A DNA stretch of 64,000 nt from the NCBI GenBank assembly GCA_905480195.1, contig CAJQPN010000014.1:62001-126000 (forward strand). The letters are read 5' to 3'. Positions 8,949 to 19,255 of this stretch are shown here, piece by piece. Both the position numbers and the translations under genes were made by a program. The notes below the pieces were generated by a model, which saw only the letters and a program-made list of their open reading frames with translations, was not told the DNA's origin and searched no databases. The number at the start of each line of letters is the position of its first letter. Position 1 is the stretch's first letter. Origin of the DNA: an uncultured Acidimicrobiales bacterium. Lineage in GTDB: Bacteria; Actinomycetota; Acidimicrobiia; Acidimicrobiales; Aldehydirespiratoraceae.

Positions 8949-10157
8949 ATGGCCATCACCGAAAATCATCCGTCCGGTACCGGCGGCGTTCACGGCCTCA
9001 CCGGCTACGACGATCCCAACAACGTCGACCGGATCATGGAGATCGCCAAGGCGAACCAGAATAAGGATGAGCTGATCCATCTGGTCGAAGACAATGCCGA
9101 GGCGATCTTCACCTGGAACTACGACAAGGGTGAGCGTCCCAAGCTCGACAAGCTCTACGAGAAGTCAAAGACGAGCCAGTGGAACGCCACCACCGATCTT
9201 GACTGGTCGATCGAGGTCGATCCGTATGAGGCGCTCAATCTGCAGGCTGAACTGCAGCTTGATCCATCAAACATGGAAGACCCGGCTTCGCCGCTGTTCA
9301 ACTGGGGTGACAAGGAGTGGCGCGAGTTCGGTCTCCAGTCCGCCAAGTGGCGCCTCAGTCAATTCCTCCACGGGGAGCAGGGTGCACTGCTCTGCACCGC
9401 CAAGATCGTCGAGACGGTGCCGTGGATCGATGCCAAGTACTACGCAGCCCAGCAAGTCGTCGACGAGGCGCGCCATGTCGAGGTCTTCGCCCGCTACCTC
9501 GACGAGAAGCTCGGCGGCGGCTATCAGATCAATGCCCACCTTGGCTTGCTGCTCGACGACATCATCAACGACTCCGAGTGGGACATGACCTATCTCGGGA
9601 TGCAGATCATGGTCGAGGGTCTCGCACTCGCTGCCTTTGGCTTCATGCACGATCTCACCGAGGAACCGCTGCTCAAGAAACTCCTTCGGTATGTGATGAG
9701 CGACGAGGCTCGGCATGTGGCCTTCGGTGTGCTCAGCCTCCAGGAGGTCTATCAGGACATGACCACGGCCGAGATCCGACACCGTCAGGAGTTTGCGTTC
9801 GAAGCGGCGCTCCGAATGCGAGACCGCTTCCTCCAACAAGAGGTGTGGGAGCACATGGGTGTCGACAGCCGGACGATGACCGAACGGCTACTCAACGCAC
9901 CTGAAGAAGCGAAGTTGTTCCAACGCATGCTGTTCTCCAAGATCGTGCCGAACTGCAAGAAGCTCGGCCTTCTTGATGCCGGTGAAGGCTGGCTCCGTGA
10001 GAAGTTCACCGAGATCGGCGTGATCGAGTTCGAGGATCTCCCCGACACCGGCGCGGAGTTCATCGATTACGACCTCGATGAGGAACGCTTCGAAGAAAAG
10101 GCGCAGGCGATGCACGAGACTGCCGCCGCGACGGCGATGGGGACCGGCGAGGAATGA
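8949..10157 (+). CDS. ferritin-like diiron protein (uncharacterised oxygenase/AurF- or R2-like)
   Basis: Two DEARH motifs (VVDEARHVEVF, MSDEARHVAFG) plus HGEQGAL and EGLALAAFG glutamates: four-helix diiron pattern. Confidence 0.75.
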   Translation: MAITENHPSGTGGVHGLTGYDDPNNVDRIMEIAKANQNKDELIHLVEDNAEAIFTWNYDKGERPKLDKLYEKSKTSQWNATTDLDWSIEVDPYEALNLQAELQLDPSNMEDPASPLFNWGDKEWREFGLQSAKWRLSQFLHGEQGALLCTAKIVETVPWIDAKYYAAQQVVDEARHVEVFARYLDEKLGGGYQINAHLGLLLDDIINDSEWDMTYLGMQIMVEGLALAAFGFMHDLTEEPLLKKLLRYVMSDEARHVAFGVLSLQEVYQDMTTAEIRHRQEFAFEAALRMRDRFLQQEVWEHMGVDSRTMTERLLNAPEEAKLFQRMLFSKIVPNCKKLGLLDAGEGWLREKFTEIGVIEFEDLPDTGAEFIDYDLDEERFEEKAQAMHETAAATAMGTGEE

Positions 10158-10176
10158 TCCCGTAGCCTTTCGGGTC

Positions 10177-11040
10177 ATGGGATACACCTGCTTCGAGCTT
10201 GAGGAGACGGAGGGCGTCGCCCACCTCATCCTTTCGCGCCCCGACGAACTCAACTCGATGATCCCGTCCTTTTGGACCGAGCTCCCCGAGATCGTCGACG
10301 AACTCAGCGACTCCGGCCGGGCCCGGGTGCTGGTCATCTCGTCGACCGGCAAACACTTCAGCGCCGGCATGGACCTGTCTGTCTTCACCGGCGGTTCGAA
10401 CATCGTTGACAGCGGCGACGCTGAACCGGGGCATCCGAGCAACGAGGTCGGCCGCCGGCGGGCCGTCCTTCGCAGGAACGTGCTCCACCTCCAACGGGCC
10501 TTCTCGTGTCTGGAAGAGGCGCGTATGCCGGTCTTGGCCGCTGTTCAGGGTGGTGCCGTCGGCGGTGCGGTCGACATGGTCACTGCGGCCGACTGTCGCT
10601 ACGCCACCGAAGACGCCTGGTTCTGTATCCAGGAGATCAACATCGGTATGACGGCCGACGTCGGCACTCTTCAGCGACTCCCCAAGCTGATCCCGGATGG
10701 TGTCGTGCGCGAATTCGCCTACACGGGCGCACGGATGTCGGCGGCGCGGGCGAAGGAAGTCGGCCTGGTCAACGAGGTCTACGCCGACCAGGAGACGATG
10801 CTGGCGGCGGTGCACGAGATCGCCGCCGAGATCGCGAGCAAATCACCCCTTGCCATTCAGGGCACGAAGGAGTCGATCCTCTACGCCCGAGATCATTCGG
10901 TGGCGGAAAGTCTCGACTTCATCTCGCTGTGGCAGACCGGTATGTTCCATCCCACCGACATGATGGAGTCGTTCAAGGCACAGGCCGACAAGCGCAACCC
11001 CGTCTTCGACGATCTGAACGAGCAGCGTCGAGGGCTGTGA
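10177..11040 (+). CDS. enoyl-CoA hydratase/isomerase family, delta3,5-delta2,4-dienoyl-CoA isomerase-like
   Basis: GKHFSAGMDL, GGAVGGAVDMVTAADCRYATEDAWFCIQEINIGMTADVGTLQRLPKLI resembles ECH1. Confidence 0.85.
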   Translation: MGYTCFELEETEGVAHLILSRPDELNSMIPSFWTELPEIVDELSDSGRARVLVISSTGKHFSAGMDLSVFTGGSNIVDSGDAEPGHPSNEVGRRRAVLRRNVLHLQRAFSCLEEARMPVLAAVQGGAVGGAVDMVTAADCRYATEDAWFCIQEINIGMTADVGTLQRLPKLIPDGVVREFAYTGARMSAARAKEVGLVNEVYADQETMLAAVHEIAAEIASKSPLAIQGTKESILYARDHSVAESLDFISLWQTGMFHPTDMMESFKAQADKRNPVFDDLNEQRRGL

Positions 11041-11080
11041 GCGCTGCCGGCGTCTCGCAGGCTTGGTCCTCGGATAGGTG

Positions 11081-11662
11081 TCAACGCTCGGCGAGCGTGA
11101 CGTCACCAACCTGAACCAGGGTGGCCGCGATCCACCCACCGAGACCCCCGAAGTCGTCGTCGAGACTCGCGCCATCCTCGAGTCTCGCCTCGTCGAGTTC
11201 GTATGAGCCCTCGTAACAGACCTCGATCGCGTACTCGGGGTCGTTCAGGTCGATGCCGTAGATCGACTCCACCGTGGGTCCTGATCGCGTGAGTGCTGCA
11301 CGCCCGATCGATGGCGACGCAAACGGAAGTGCCTCGAGGACGACTTCGGGATCGGGTGCAGCAGAGAGCCTCTGGCGCCGGAAGACGATTTCGATCTCGA
11401 TGCGCGGTGGTTCGGTGGATTCCTCGTCGACATACCAGCTTCGGTACGCCGCCTGACTCCATGTCGGCCAGGTACAGGCGATGTCGGCTTGCACCCGTGG
11501 CGGTAGTCCCTCCCCAGGGAGGCCATACGAGGTCTGCCAGCTGACGTCGCCAAGGAGGAAGTCGGACTGGAAGCGTTCCTCGAACGCTTGGCGTTCAAGT
11601 CGAGCCAACTCGAATGCGTCTCGCAGGGCGCCGATGGCATCGGTGAAGACGTGGTCAAGCAT
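11081..11662 (-). CDS. hypothetical protein
   Basis: Open frame; start placed at MLDHVFTDAIG; no family recognised. Confidence 0.55.
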   Translation of the reverse strand: MLDHVFTDAIGALRDAFELARLERQAFEERFQSDFLLGDVSWQTSYGLPGEGLPPRVQADIACTWPTWSQAAYRSWYVDEESTEPPRIEIEIVFRRQRLSAAPDPEVVLEALPFASPSIGRAALTRSGPTVESIYGIDLNDPEYAIEVCYEGSYELDEARLEDGASLDDDFGGLGGWIAATLVQVGDVTLAER

Positions 11663-11672
11663 GAAGCCGAGG

Positions 11673-12599
11673 CTAGTAGCCGAGGTTGACGTCGACGGGA
11701 CCGAGAAGATCGTCACCAGCGATCCAACGAGCGACGTTGTCTCGGACGCGATCCGCGATCAGCGGAAGCCCCATCTCTGCGGTGTTGCCGACATGCGGGG
11801 TGATCACACAGTTGTCGAGCTCCCAGAGCGGATGACCGTCGGGCAGCGGCTCGGGATCGGTCACGTCGAGCACGGCCCCTCCGATCGCACCATTGCGTAA
11901 CGCACCGACGAGGTCACCGGTGACGACATGGCCACCGCGACCCACGTTGAGAAGAAAGGCATCGGATTTCATCGCGGCGAGCGCAGCACCGTCGATGATC
12001 CCAGCGGTCTCCTCGGTGAGGGCCAAGGCGACGATCACGGCGTCGGCATCACTGATTGCGTTGTGCAGGTCGCCGGTTGACATTGTGTGTGACGCTCCGG
12101 GGTATGGCGTGTCGCTTCGGCGCACGACCGTCACCTCACACTCGAACGGGGCGATGAGTTTCATGAATGCATCGGTGATGCCACCACCACCGAGAATCGT
12201 GAGCTTGGCCCCACGCAGATCCCGGCCTTCCTGACTCTGCCAACTCGTTGAGCGAACGTAACGAGGGATCGCGCGAAATGACGTGAGAATCGCCGTCAGG
12301 ATCCACTCCGCGACGGGAGCTGCGTAGGCACCCTTGCCGCAGGTCCAGAGGTGATCAGCATCGAGGTTGTGGGCGAACGTTTCGATGCCCGCGTAGGGCA
12401 GCTGGATCCATTCCACGTTCACTCCGGCGTCCAGGATGCCGCGGAAGGCCCCGGCTGCCATGGGGTCGGCGAACATCAAGGCGCTGGCCCGTTCGATCGG
12501 CACGATGGTGCCTCCCGCTTCCTCAACCGCAGCGACCATGACCTCGTGCATGGCGGGGCGAGTTTCGGGTTCGACGGCAATGAGATGTCGATCGGCCAT
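11673..12599 (-). CDS. D-isomer specific 2-hydroxyacid dehydrogenase family protein
   Basis: Rossmann LTILGGGGITDAF, VGRGGHVVTGDLVGAL, DVTDPEPLPDGHPLWELDNCVITPHVGN. Confidence 0.9.
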   Translation of the reverse strand: MADRHLIAVEPETRPAMHEVMVAAVEEAGGTIVPIERASALMFADPMAAGAFRGILDAGVNVEWIQLPYAGIETFAHNLDADHLWTCGKGAYAAPVAEWILTAILTSFRAIPRYVRSTSWQSQEGRDLRGAKLTILGGGGITDAFMKLIAPFECEVTVVRRSDTPYPGASHTMSTGDLHNAISDADAVIVALALTEETAGIIDGAALAAMKSDAFLLNVGRGGHVVTGDLVGALRNGAIGGAVLDVTDPEPLPDGHPLWELDNCVITPHVGNTAEMGLPLIADRVRDNVARWIAGDDLLGPVDVNLGY

Positions 12600-13231
12600 C
12601 AGTCGACTCCGTACTGACGGTCGCCGGCGTCACCGAGACCGGGCACGATGAAGCCGATCTCGTTCAGGTGGGAGTCGATCGAGGCAGTGACGACCCGATC
12701 AACCGCCCCGGCATTGCGCAACAACTCGATGCCTTCCGGCGCTGCAAGCAGGACCACGAGGGTCAACTCGCCAGCCCCTCGATCTCGCGCCTGTGCTGCG
12801 GCGTAGTTGGCCGAACCACCGGTTGCAAGCATCGGGTCGAGAAGGAACACCGTTCGTTCGTTGAGTTGCGGGATCGTGTTCATGTAGACCTCGGGTCGGA
12901 GCGTCGCTTCATCTCGCTTCAGACCGATGAAACCGGTTTCGGAGTCGGGGAGAGCCTCGAGTGCAGCATCGAGCATGCCGAGTCCGGAGCGAAGGATCGG
13001 GACGAGTACGGGCTGGCGGACAAGTTCAACCCCTTCGGTGGAGCCCATCGGCGTATCGATGGTGATCGACTTGGTGGGGGTTGCCCGTGCTGCTTCGTAG
13101 ACGAGGCTGCGTGAGACGCGGTGCAGCAGATCGCGAAACCGAGGGCGATCGGTCGCCGTCGCTCGCATTTCGGTCAGCTGGGCGGCAACCACTGGATGGT
13201 CAATGACGTCGACAAGCACGGTGGTGAGCAT
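12599..13231 (-). CDS. upp: uracil phosphoribosyltransferase
   Basis: RSGLGMLDAALEALP, LLDPMLATGGSA PRPP-binding motif, IPGLGDAGDRQYG-like C-terminus. Confidence 0.95.
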   Translation of the reverse strand: MLTTVLVDVIDHPVVAAQLTEMRATATDRPRFRDLLHRVSRSLVYEAARATPTKSITIDTPMGSTEGVELVRQPVLVPILRSGLGMLDAALEALPDSETGFIGLKRDEATLRPEVYMNTIPQLNERTVFLLDPMLATGGSANYAAAQARDRGAGELTLVVLLAAPEGIELLRNAGAVDRVVTASIDSHLNEIGFIVPGLGDAGDRQYGVD

Positions 13232-13294
13232 GCCACGCCGGAGCCTGACCCTCCTGGTTCGCTGGGCATCGGGGACCCCGTTAGTGTCCTCGTG

Positions 13295-14464
13295 ATGCCG
13301 TTCGGGCGCGGTTCGCTCACCATTGTCTTGGTCACCGCGATGATCGCCTCGACATTCTCGATCTTCGCGCTCGCAGTACTTGCGTCGGCGATCATCGACG
13401 ACCTCGGTGTAAGCCGGACGATGATCGGGGTGATCGGCTCGGTCAATACCGGAGTTGGTGCGCTTAGCGCGCCCTATTCGGGCAAGCTCACCGACCGCAT
13501 CGGGCCACGAAACGCTGTTCTTGCGCTCTTGCTGATCTCCTCGTTCACGCTCCTGCTGATGGGGGTGTCGTCGAATGCCTCGATGCTGATCGTGGCCGGC
13601 GTCATTGGTGGTATCCCACAGGGTTGGGGGAACCCTGCGACCAACGCACTGATCGCTGCCGCCGTCGAACCGGGCAGACGAGGCGTCATGACGGGGATCA
13701 AGCAAAGCGGCGTCACGTTCGCCGTGTTTCTTGCAGGAGCGACGCTGCCCGGTCTCGAGCAGCTGTGGTCGTGGCAGAACGCCTGTCTGCTGTTCGCCGC
13801 CGCCTTTGCGCTCTTTACCGTCGGGGCGTACCTCATCCTCCCGGCCGGGGCCGCCGTCGCGTCGCCGGATGCTTCGACGGAGTCGTCGACGGACCCGCTG
13901 CCTGCCTTTATCTGGCGGCTCGGTCTCTACGCCCTGCTGATGGGGCTGGCATCGGGATCGATCGGGCGGTTCCTGGCACTGTTCACCGAGGAGTCACTCG
14001 GCTTCACGTCGACGATCGCAGGTTTCGCAGTTGCGCTGTCAGGCTTGCTCGGCATGGGGTTCAGGATTGCAGCGGCGCGGCGCGCAGAGCACCGAGTGCG
14101 GCCTTCGACGCTGTTGACGCAGCTCTCGTTGATCGCAGCCGTCTCGTCGAGTCTCCTCGCTCTGTCACCGATGCTCGGCCGGTCACTGCTGTGGCCCGCC
14201 GTTGTGCTGTACGCCCTCGGTCACACCGCCTGGAACGCCGTGATCAATCTCGCAGTGATCGTCAATGTGCCCACCGCGCAGGCTGGTCGTTCGTCGGGGA
14301 TCGTCATCCTCGGATTCCTGATGGGTCTCACGATCGCCGGTCCTGTCGCCGGTCTCATCGTCGACGTGCGAGGCTCCTACGAACTCGTGTGGTGGCTCTC
14401 GATGGTGCTCGCAGGAGTGGCCGCAGTCGTCGTGAAGCGGTCCCCCAATATCGGCGAACCGTAG
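13295..14464 (+). CDS. MFS transporter
   Basis: About 12 hydrophobic segments; GKLTDRIGPRNAV loop motif. Confidence 0.85.
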   Translation: MPFGRGSLTIVLVTAMIASTFSIFALAVLASAIIDDLGVSRTMIGVIGSVNTGVGALSAPYSGKLTDRIGPRNAVLALLLISSFTLLLMGVSSNASMLIVAGVIGGIPQGWGNPATNALIAAAVEPGRRGVMTGIKQSGVTFAVFLAGATLPGLEQLWSWQNACLLFAAAFALFTVGAYLILPAGAAVASPDASTESSTDPLPAFIWRLGLYALLMGLASGSIGRFLALFTEESLGFTSTIAGFAVALSGLLGMGFRIAAARRAEHRVRPSTLLTQLSLIAAVSSSLLALSPMLGRSLLWPAVVLYALGHTAWNAVINLAVIVNVPTAQAGRSSGIVILGFLMGLTIAGPVAGLIVDVRGSYELVWWLSMVLAGVAAVVVKRSPNIGEP

Positions 14465-14474
14465 GAGGTGGCGC

Positions 14475-15323
14475 TCAAGGCGCCGCGAACCCTTGCAACG
14501 GCATCTCCGGCCGTCGCTGCAACCAGTTGTCGGCCGGGTACTCGGCTGCCCCATCGATGATGTGCAGGGTGTAGGCGTGCCGGCTGATTGGTGACGTGTT
14601 CGGCCCGCTCCAGTGGGGGAGCGTGCCGTGCAGCACAACCAAGGTGCCAGCTGCTGCTTCGATCGGCACGAGGGCGGTGGTGGGATACGGCTCGTCGTCA
14701 AAAACGTCATTCGTCGTACCTCCCTCACCGTCGAGTCGGAAGCGACTCTTGACCGGGATCCGATGGCCGCCCGGCATGGCCCAGAGACAGCCGTTGTCGA
14801 CGGTGGCATCTTCGATCGCAACCCAGAACCCGATGACCGATTGCGGCTCGGTCCACAGGAACGTGTGGTCGGTGTGACAGACCACCTCACCACCGATCCC
14901 GGGCTGCTTGAAGATGTACATCGACTGCAGAAGCTTCGGGTCGGCGATCCCGAGGTCGGCTACCAGTGCCGCCATCTCAGCGGTTCGAGAAAAAGCGCTG
15001 AACACTGGATCGAGATCGTGCATGGCGTGCCCGATCTTGTTGACGGCAAGCGGCAACGGGCGAGTCAGTCGACCATCGACGATCGCGCCGTCCTCGAAAA
15101 ACCACCGCACCGTGTCGCCCGAACCGAGAAACCATTCATCTTGGGCGTGGCTCTGCTCGGTGGTGGAGAAGACGCTGATCGCACCTTCGTTGTCGGGGTC
15201 GATGTCGGCCAACAACCCCTCGACGTGGGCCTTGAGATCGGTGCACTGCTGTTTGGAGACGAAGTCGGGAAGGACGATGAACCCATCGCGGTCCCAGGCT
15301 TCACGCTGTTCGGAGTTGAGCAC
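14475..15323 (-). CDS. phytanoyl-CoA dioxygenase (PhyH) family Fe(II)/2OG oxygenase
   Basis: CHTDH iron facial triad, distal HGTLPHWSGPNTSPISRHAY; 3 bp downstream of the permease stop. Confidence 0.85.
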   Translation of the reverse strand: MLNSEQREAWDRDGFIVLPDFVSKQQCTDLKAHVEGLLADIDPDNEGAISVFSTTEQSHAQDEWFLGSGDTVRWFFEDGAIVDGRLTRPLPLAVNKIGHAMHDLDPVFSAFSRTAEMAALVADLGIADPKLLQSMYIFKQPGIGGEVVCHTDHTFLWTEPQSVIGFWVAIEDATVDNGCLWAMPGGHRIPVKSRFRLDGEGGTTNDVFDDEPYPTTALVPIEAAAGTLVVLHGTLPHWSGPNTSPISRHAYTLHIIDGAAEYPADNWLQRRPEMPLQGFAAP

Positions 15324-15326
15324 GTG

Positions 15327-16589
15327 CTATTCACCCTTGCGGTATGGCTGCCCGTTGGCGGCCGGCATGCGGAGTCGTTGGCTAAAGAAGAACAGCACCA
15401 GCAACACGATTAGGAACGGCTGGATATCGATCCACCATGCAGGCACCGTGTCGGCGGCGAGATACCAGAACAGGCAAAGTACTGCGATGGTCGCGGCCAA
15501 GCCGGCGTCGACTCGCCGACCGCGCATCGAGGCGAACAGCGCCACGAGTGCGAGTGCGATCACCATCACGAGCAGCAGGCTGTGTGTCGCTGCACCGTCG
15601 AGGTCGCGTTTGCCGAGGGCGAGTGGGTAGGCAAACAGGAGCGACCCGGCCATGATGCCTGCTGGTCGGTAGTTGCCGATGATGAGTGCGGCAAGGCCGA
15701 TGAAGCCGCGGTTCAGCGTTGAACCCTCAAGGTAAATTCCGTTGAGCTCAGGCGATGCGATGAAGGCGCCACCAAAGCCAGCGAGTGCACCCGATAACAG
15801 CACGGCGACAAACTTGTAGCGGTAGATGTCGATGCCCTGGCTTTCACCCGCCTGCGGATGCTCACCACAGATACGGACCCGCAGGCCAAACCGCGTGCGC
15901 CAGAGCACCCACGAGATCACCGGGACGAGCATGAATGCAACGATCGTGAACAGGCTCAGGCTGAAGAGCAGGCCGCGCAGCGAGTTGGCGAGGTCGGAGA
16001 TGTAGCGGATTTCCCAGTCGCGGACTGCGCCGAGCCCGTCGGGCGATGTCCAGCCCCCCAGGTCACCACCGGCCAGGAACGGCATCGTGAACCGCCCGAC
16101 CCCGTCGAGACGAGGTGACTGGGTGATCGAGCCGCCGTCATAGCCGGTGAAGATCTCCGATGACAGGAAACGGGTGACGCCGGGTGCAGCGACGAGGATT
16201 GCCACACCCGAGATGATGTGATCTACACCGAAGGTCACGGTGGCGATGGCGTGCACCAGTGCGCCGAGACCACCACCAACCATGCCGATCATGAGACCGG
16301 CCCACGGCCCGAAGTTCACGGTCCCCCAGGCGCCGAACCACATACCGAGAATGAGCATGCCTTCGAGGCCGATGTTGACAACGCCAGCACGCTCGGAGAA
16401 GAGGCCTCCGAGGCCGGCGAGCATGATCGGGACCGCCCACCGAAGCGTGGCGCCGGTGGTGCCGCCGTCGGTCAGCAGACCGACATCGCCGGGGGCGATC
16501 CACTGCACGGTGGTGAGCAGAGCGACGCCGCCGGCGCCGTAGATGGACCAGACGAGCCAGGAGGGAAGTTGCTTCAGGATCTGCATCAT
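15327..16589 (-). CDS. BMP/nucleoside-type ABC transporter permease
   Basis: Multi-TM; GLFSERAGVVNIGLEGMLILGMWFGAWG; ORF track frame truncated to first Met. Confidence 0.9.
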   Translation of the reverse strand: MMQILKQLPSWLVWSIYGAGGVALLTTVQWIAPGDVGLLTDGGTTGATLRWAVPIMLAGLGGLFSERAGVVNIGLEGMLILGMWFGAWGTVNFGPWAGLMIGMVGGGLGALVHAIATVTFGVDHIISGVAILVAAPGVTRFLSSEIFTGYDGGSITQSPRLDGVGRFTMPFLAGGDLGGWTSPDGLGAVRDWEIRYISDLANSLRGLLFSLSLFTIVAFMLVPVISWVLWRTRFGLRVRICGEHPQAGESQGIDIYRYKFVAVLLSGALAGFGGAFIASPELNGIYLEGSTLNRGFIGLAALIIGNYRPAGIMAGSLLFAYPLALGKRDLDGAATHSLLLVMVIALALVALFASMRGRRVDAGLAATIAVLCLFWYLAADTVPAWWIDIQPFLIVLLVLFFFSQRLRMPAANGQPYRKGE

Positions 16590-17689
16590 GCGACCTCCGC
16601 CAGACGGGCGGCGGTTCGGGCCGCCTCCTCCCGCACCCTGATGCGGCGCACGACCTCGTAGCCGATCACCGTCGACAAGAGGATGACGCCCTTCATGATG
16701 TCGGCAATCTCTTTCGGGGCTGTGTTCGTCACCTGGAGGATGTTGGACGACGCCTCGAGGAATGCCCACAACAGTGCGCCGAGTGCGATACCGGCAGGAT
16801 GGTTGCGACCCAGCAGGGTGACCGCAATGCCGTTGAAGCCGAGGTAGCCGACAAAGTTCGGGTTGTAGCGGCCCTTGTCCATGATCTCGGCCATGCCGAC
16901 CAGACCGCCGACGGCGCCCGACATCAGCATTGCAGTCATCACCATCCGCTTCGGAGGAATGCCACCGGCGCGTGCTGCAAACGGGTTTGCGCCACTCGCC
17001 CGCAGGTCGTAACCGAACACGGTGCGGTTGATCAGCACGTGGTAGCTGATACCGACCACAATCGCAATCACCAGCACGCCGGTGAGGTCGTTGCGGATGT
17101 CGCCGAAGAGTTCGGGGATGAAGGTGAGGTTCGGGATGATGCCCGAATCGGCGATCGGCTCGGTGCCGACCTTCACGATCGCGATGTCGCCTTTGGCCTG
17201 CCACTCTTTGACCAGCGCGGCGACGAGGCCGAGGGCAACGCCGTTCAGCATGATCGTGGAGATGACCTCGTTGATGCCCCGCTGTGTGTAGAGAAGGCCG
17301 GCAACACCAGCCCACATGCCACCAACGAACATTGCCACGAGCAGGATAAGACCGATGTGGAACACGCCCGGTAGCGCGACTGCCCCTCCAACAAAGGCGG
17401 CAAAGATCGCAGCCAACAGGTACTGGCCCTCGACCCCGATGTTGAACAGGTTCATGCGGAACCCGATGGCGGCTGCCACGCCGGAGATGTAGAGCGGTGT
17501 GGCCCGGTTGATCATCGACACCTGGGTCTCGAGTTTCGCCGCGTGTTCGAACATGTCGGCGTAGGCCGCGAACGGATTCGCCCCGGCGATCAGCAACACG
17601 ATCGCGGAGAAGACCACTGACAACAGGACCGCGCCGACCGGCGCGGCCAGTGTCATGAAGATCCGGCGCCGGAGGGAGTCGTCGGTCAT
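16586..17689 (-). CDS. BMP/nucleoside-type ABC transporter permease
   Basis: Multi-TM; IGFRMNLFNIGVEGQYLLAAI. Confidence 0.9.
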   Translation of the reverse strand: MTDDSLRRRIFMTLAAPVGAVLLSVVFSAIVLLIAGANPFAAYADMFEHAAKLETQVSMINRATPLYISGVAAAIGFRMNLFNIGVEGQYLLAAIFAAFVGGAVALPGVFHIGLILLVAMFVGGMWAGVAGLLYTQRGINEVISTIMLNGVALGLVAALVKEWQAKGDIAIVKVGTEPIADSGIIPNLTFIPELFGDIRNDLTGVLVIAIVVGISYHVLINRTVFGYDLRASGANPFAARAGGIPPKRMVMTAMLMSGAVGGLVGMAEIMDKGRYNPNFVGYLGFNGIAVTLLGRNHPAGIALGALLWAFLEASSNILQVTNTAPKEIADIMKGVILLSTVIGYEVVRRIRVREEAARTAARLAEVA

Positions 17690-19227
17690 GACGCATCCCC
17701 CGCAGTGGTGTCCAGTGCCAGATTGGCACCGGTCATGTAGCTGCCGAGTGCTCGGGCATCGATCTCGTTGGGGTCGAGCACGGCGACGAGTCGTCCCTTG
17801 TACATCACGACGATCGTGTCGGAGAGGCCGATCAACTCCTCAAGATCAGCCGAGATAAGGAGTGTTGCCATGCCGGCCCGACGGGCCTTGCGGATATTTT
17901 CCCACACCGCTGCCTGGGCACCGACGTCGATACCTCGGGTGGGGTGGGCGGCGACGAGGAGCTCGGGTTCAGACGCCATCTCACGGCCGATGATGAGTTT
18001 CTGCTGGTTGCCGCCGGAGAGGGCGTGCGCACTCACGTCAATGTCGGGGGTGCGGACATCGAACTCTTCGCGGATCTTCTCGGTTCGCTCGCGGGTTCCC
18101 GCAGAGTCGAACCAGATGCCCCTCGAGAACGGGGCCTTGGTCTGGTAGCCGAGCGCGGCGTTCTCCCAGAGCGGAGCTTCGAGTAGCAGCCCTTCGTGGT
18201 GGCGGTCTTGGGGCACGTAGCCGATACCGGCCTCTCTGCGGGCCCGGACTGACAGGCGGGTGATATCGCTGTTGTGCAGGATGATCGTGCCGGCGTGGAT
18301 CGGTTCGGTACCCATCACGGCTTCGATCATCTCGTTCTGGCCGTTTCCCTCGACGCCAGCGACACCAACGACCTCGCCGCGGTGGACCCGCAGCGAGACG
18401 TTGTCGACCGAGGGCCGGCCGTTGTCATCGAGAACGGTGAGGTCTCGGATCTCGAGTGCGACCTCGTCGGTGACCGTGCTTGCGCTTGTGGCTGGCGTCG
18501 GCAGTTCGCTGCCAACCATCAACTCGGCGAGATCGGCGGTGGTCACGTCGGTGGGCTTGACCGTTGCGACCGTCTTGCCCTGGCGAAGCACGGTGATGGT
18601 GTCGGCGATCTCGAGCACCTCTTCGAGCTTGTGGTCGATGAAAAGGATGGTGGCGCCGTCGGCCTTGAGTTCGCGCATGTTGCGGAAGAGTTCATCGACC
18701 TCTTGGGGTACGAGGACTGCGGTCGGCTCGTCGAGGATCAGGATCTTGGCGCCGCGGTAGAGGACCTTGATGATCTCGACACGCTGTCGCTCGCCTACCT
18801 CGAGGGTCTCGACGAGGTCGTCAGGGTCGATCGTGAGGCCATAGGCTTCGCCGACCTCGGCGAGATGCTTGGTGGCTACCGCGCGATCGATACGGTTCGC
18901 AGACTTGGTGGGCTCGGCTCCGAGAATCACGTTCTCGAGCACCGATAATTGACCGGCCAGCATGAAGTGTTGATGGACCATGCCGATCCCTGCGTCGATT
19001 GCCTCGCTCGGGCTGGTGAAGTCGACGATCTCGCCGTTCACCTTCATGACGCCTTCATCGGCGGGTTGCATGCCGTAGAGAATCTTCATCAACGTCGATT
19101 TTCCGGCGCCGTTCTCGCCGCAGATCGCGTGAATCTCGCCGGCCTCGACGGCCAGGTTGATGTCGTCGTTGGCGATGACGCCCGGAAAGCGTTTCGTGAT
19201 CCCCGTCAGCTCGATGGCCAGCGCCAT
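17686..19227 (-). CDS. ABC transporter ATP-binding protein with two ABC domains (sugar/nucleoside type)
   Basis: Walker A GENGAGKSTLMKIL; two signature/Walker B regions (VGERQRVEIIKVLYRGAKILILDEPT; LSGGNQQKLIIGREM). Confidence 0.95.
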   Translation of the reverse strand: MALAIELTGITKRFPGVIANDDINLAVEAGEIHAICGENGAGKSTLMKILYGMQPADEGVMKVNGEIVDFTSPSEAIDAGIGMVHQHFMLAGQLSVLENVILGAEPTKSANRIDRAVATKHLAEVGEAYGLTIDPDDLVETLEVGERQRVEIIKVLYRGAKILILDEPTAVLVPQEVDELFRNMRELKADGATILFIDHKLEEVLEIADTITVLRQGKTVATVKPTDVTTADLAELMVGSELPTPATSASTVTDEVALEIRDLTVLDDNGRPSVDNVSLRVHRGEVVGVAGVEGNGQNEMIEAVMGTEPIHAGTIILHNSDITRLSVRARREAGIGYVPQDRHHEGLLLEAPLWENAALGYQTKAPFSRGIWFDSAGTRERTEKIREEFDVRTPDIDVSAHALSGGNQQKLIIGREMASEPELLVAAHPTRGIDVGAQAAVWENIRKARRAGMATLLISADLEELIGLSDTIVVMYKGRLVAVLDPNEIDARALGSYMTGANLALDTTAGDAS

Positions 19228-19255
19228 TCGAGTCCCCCCTGGGTGCGTGTGTGGA

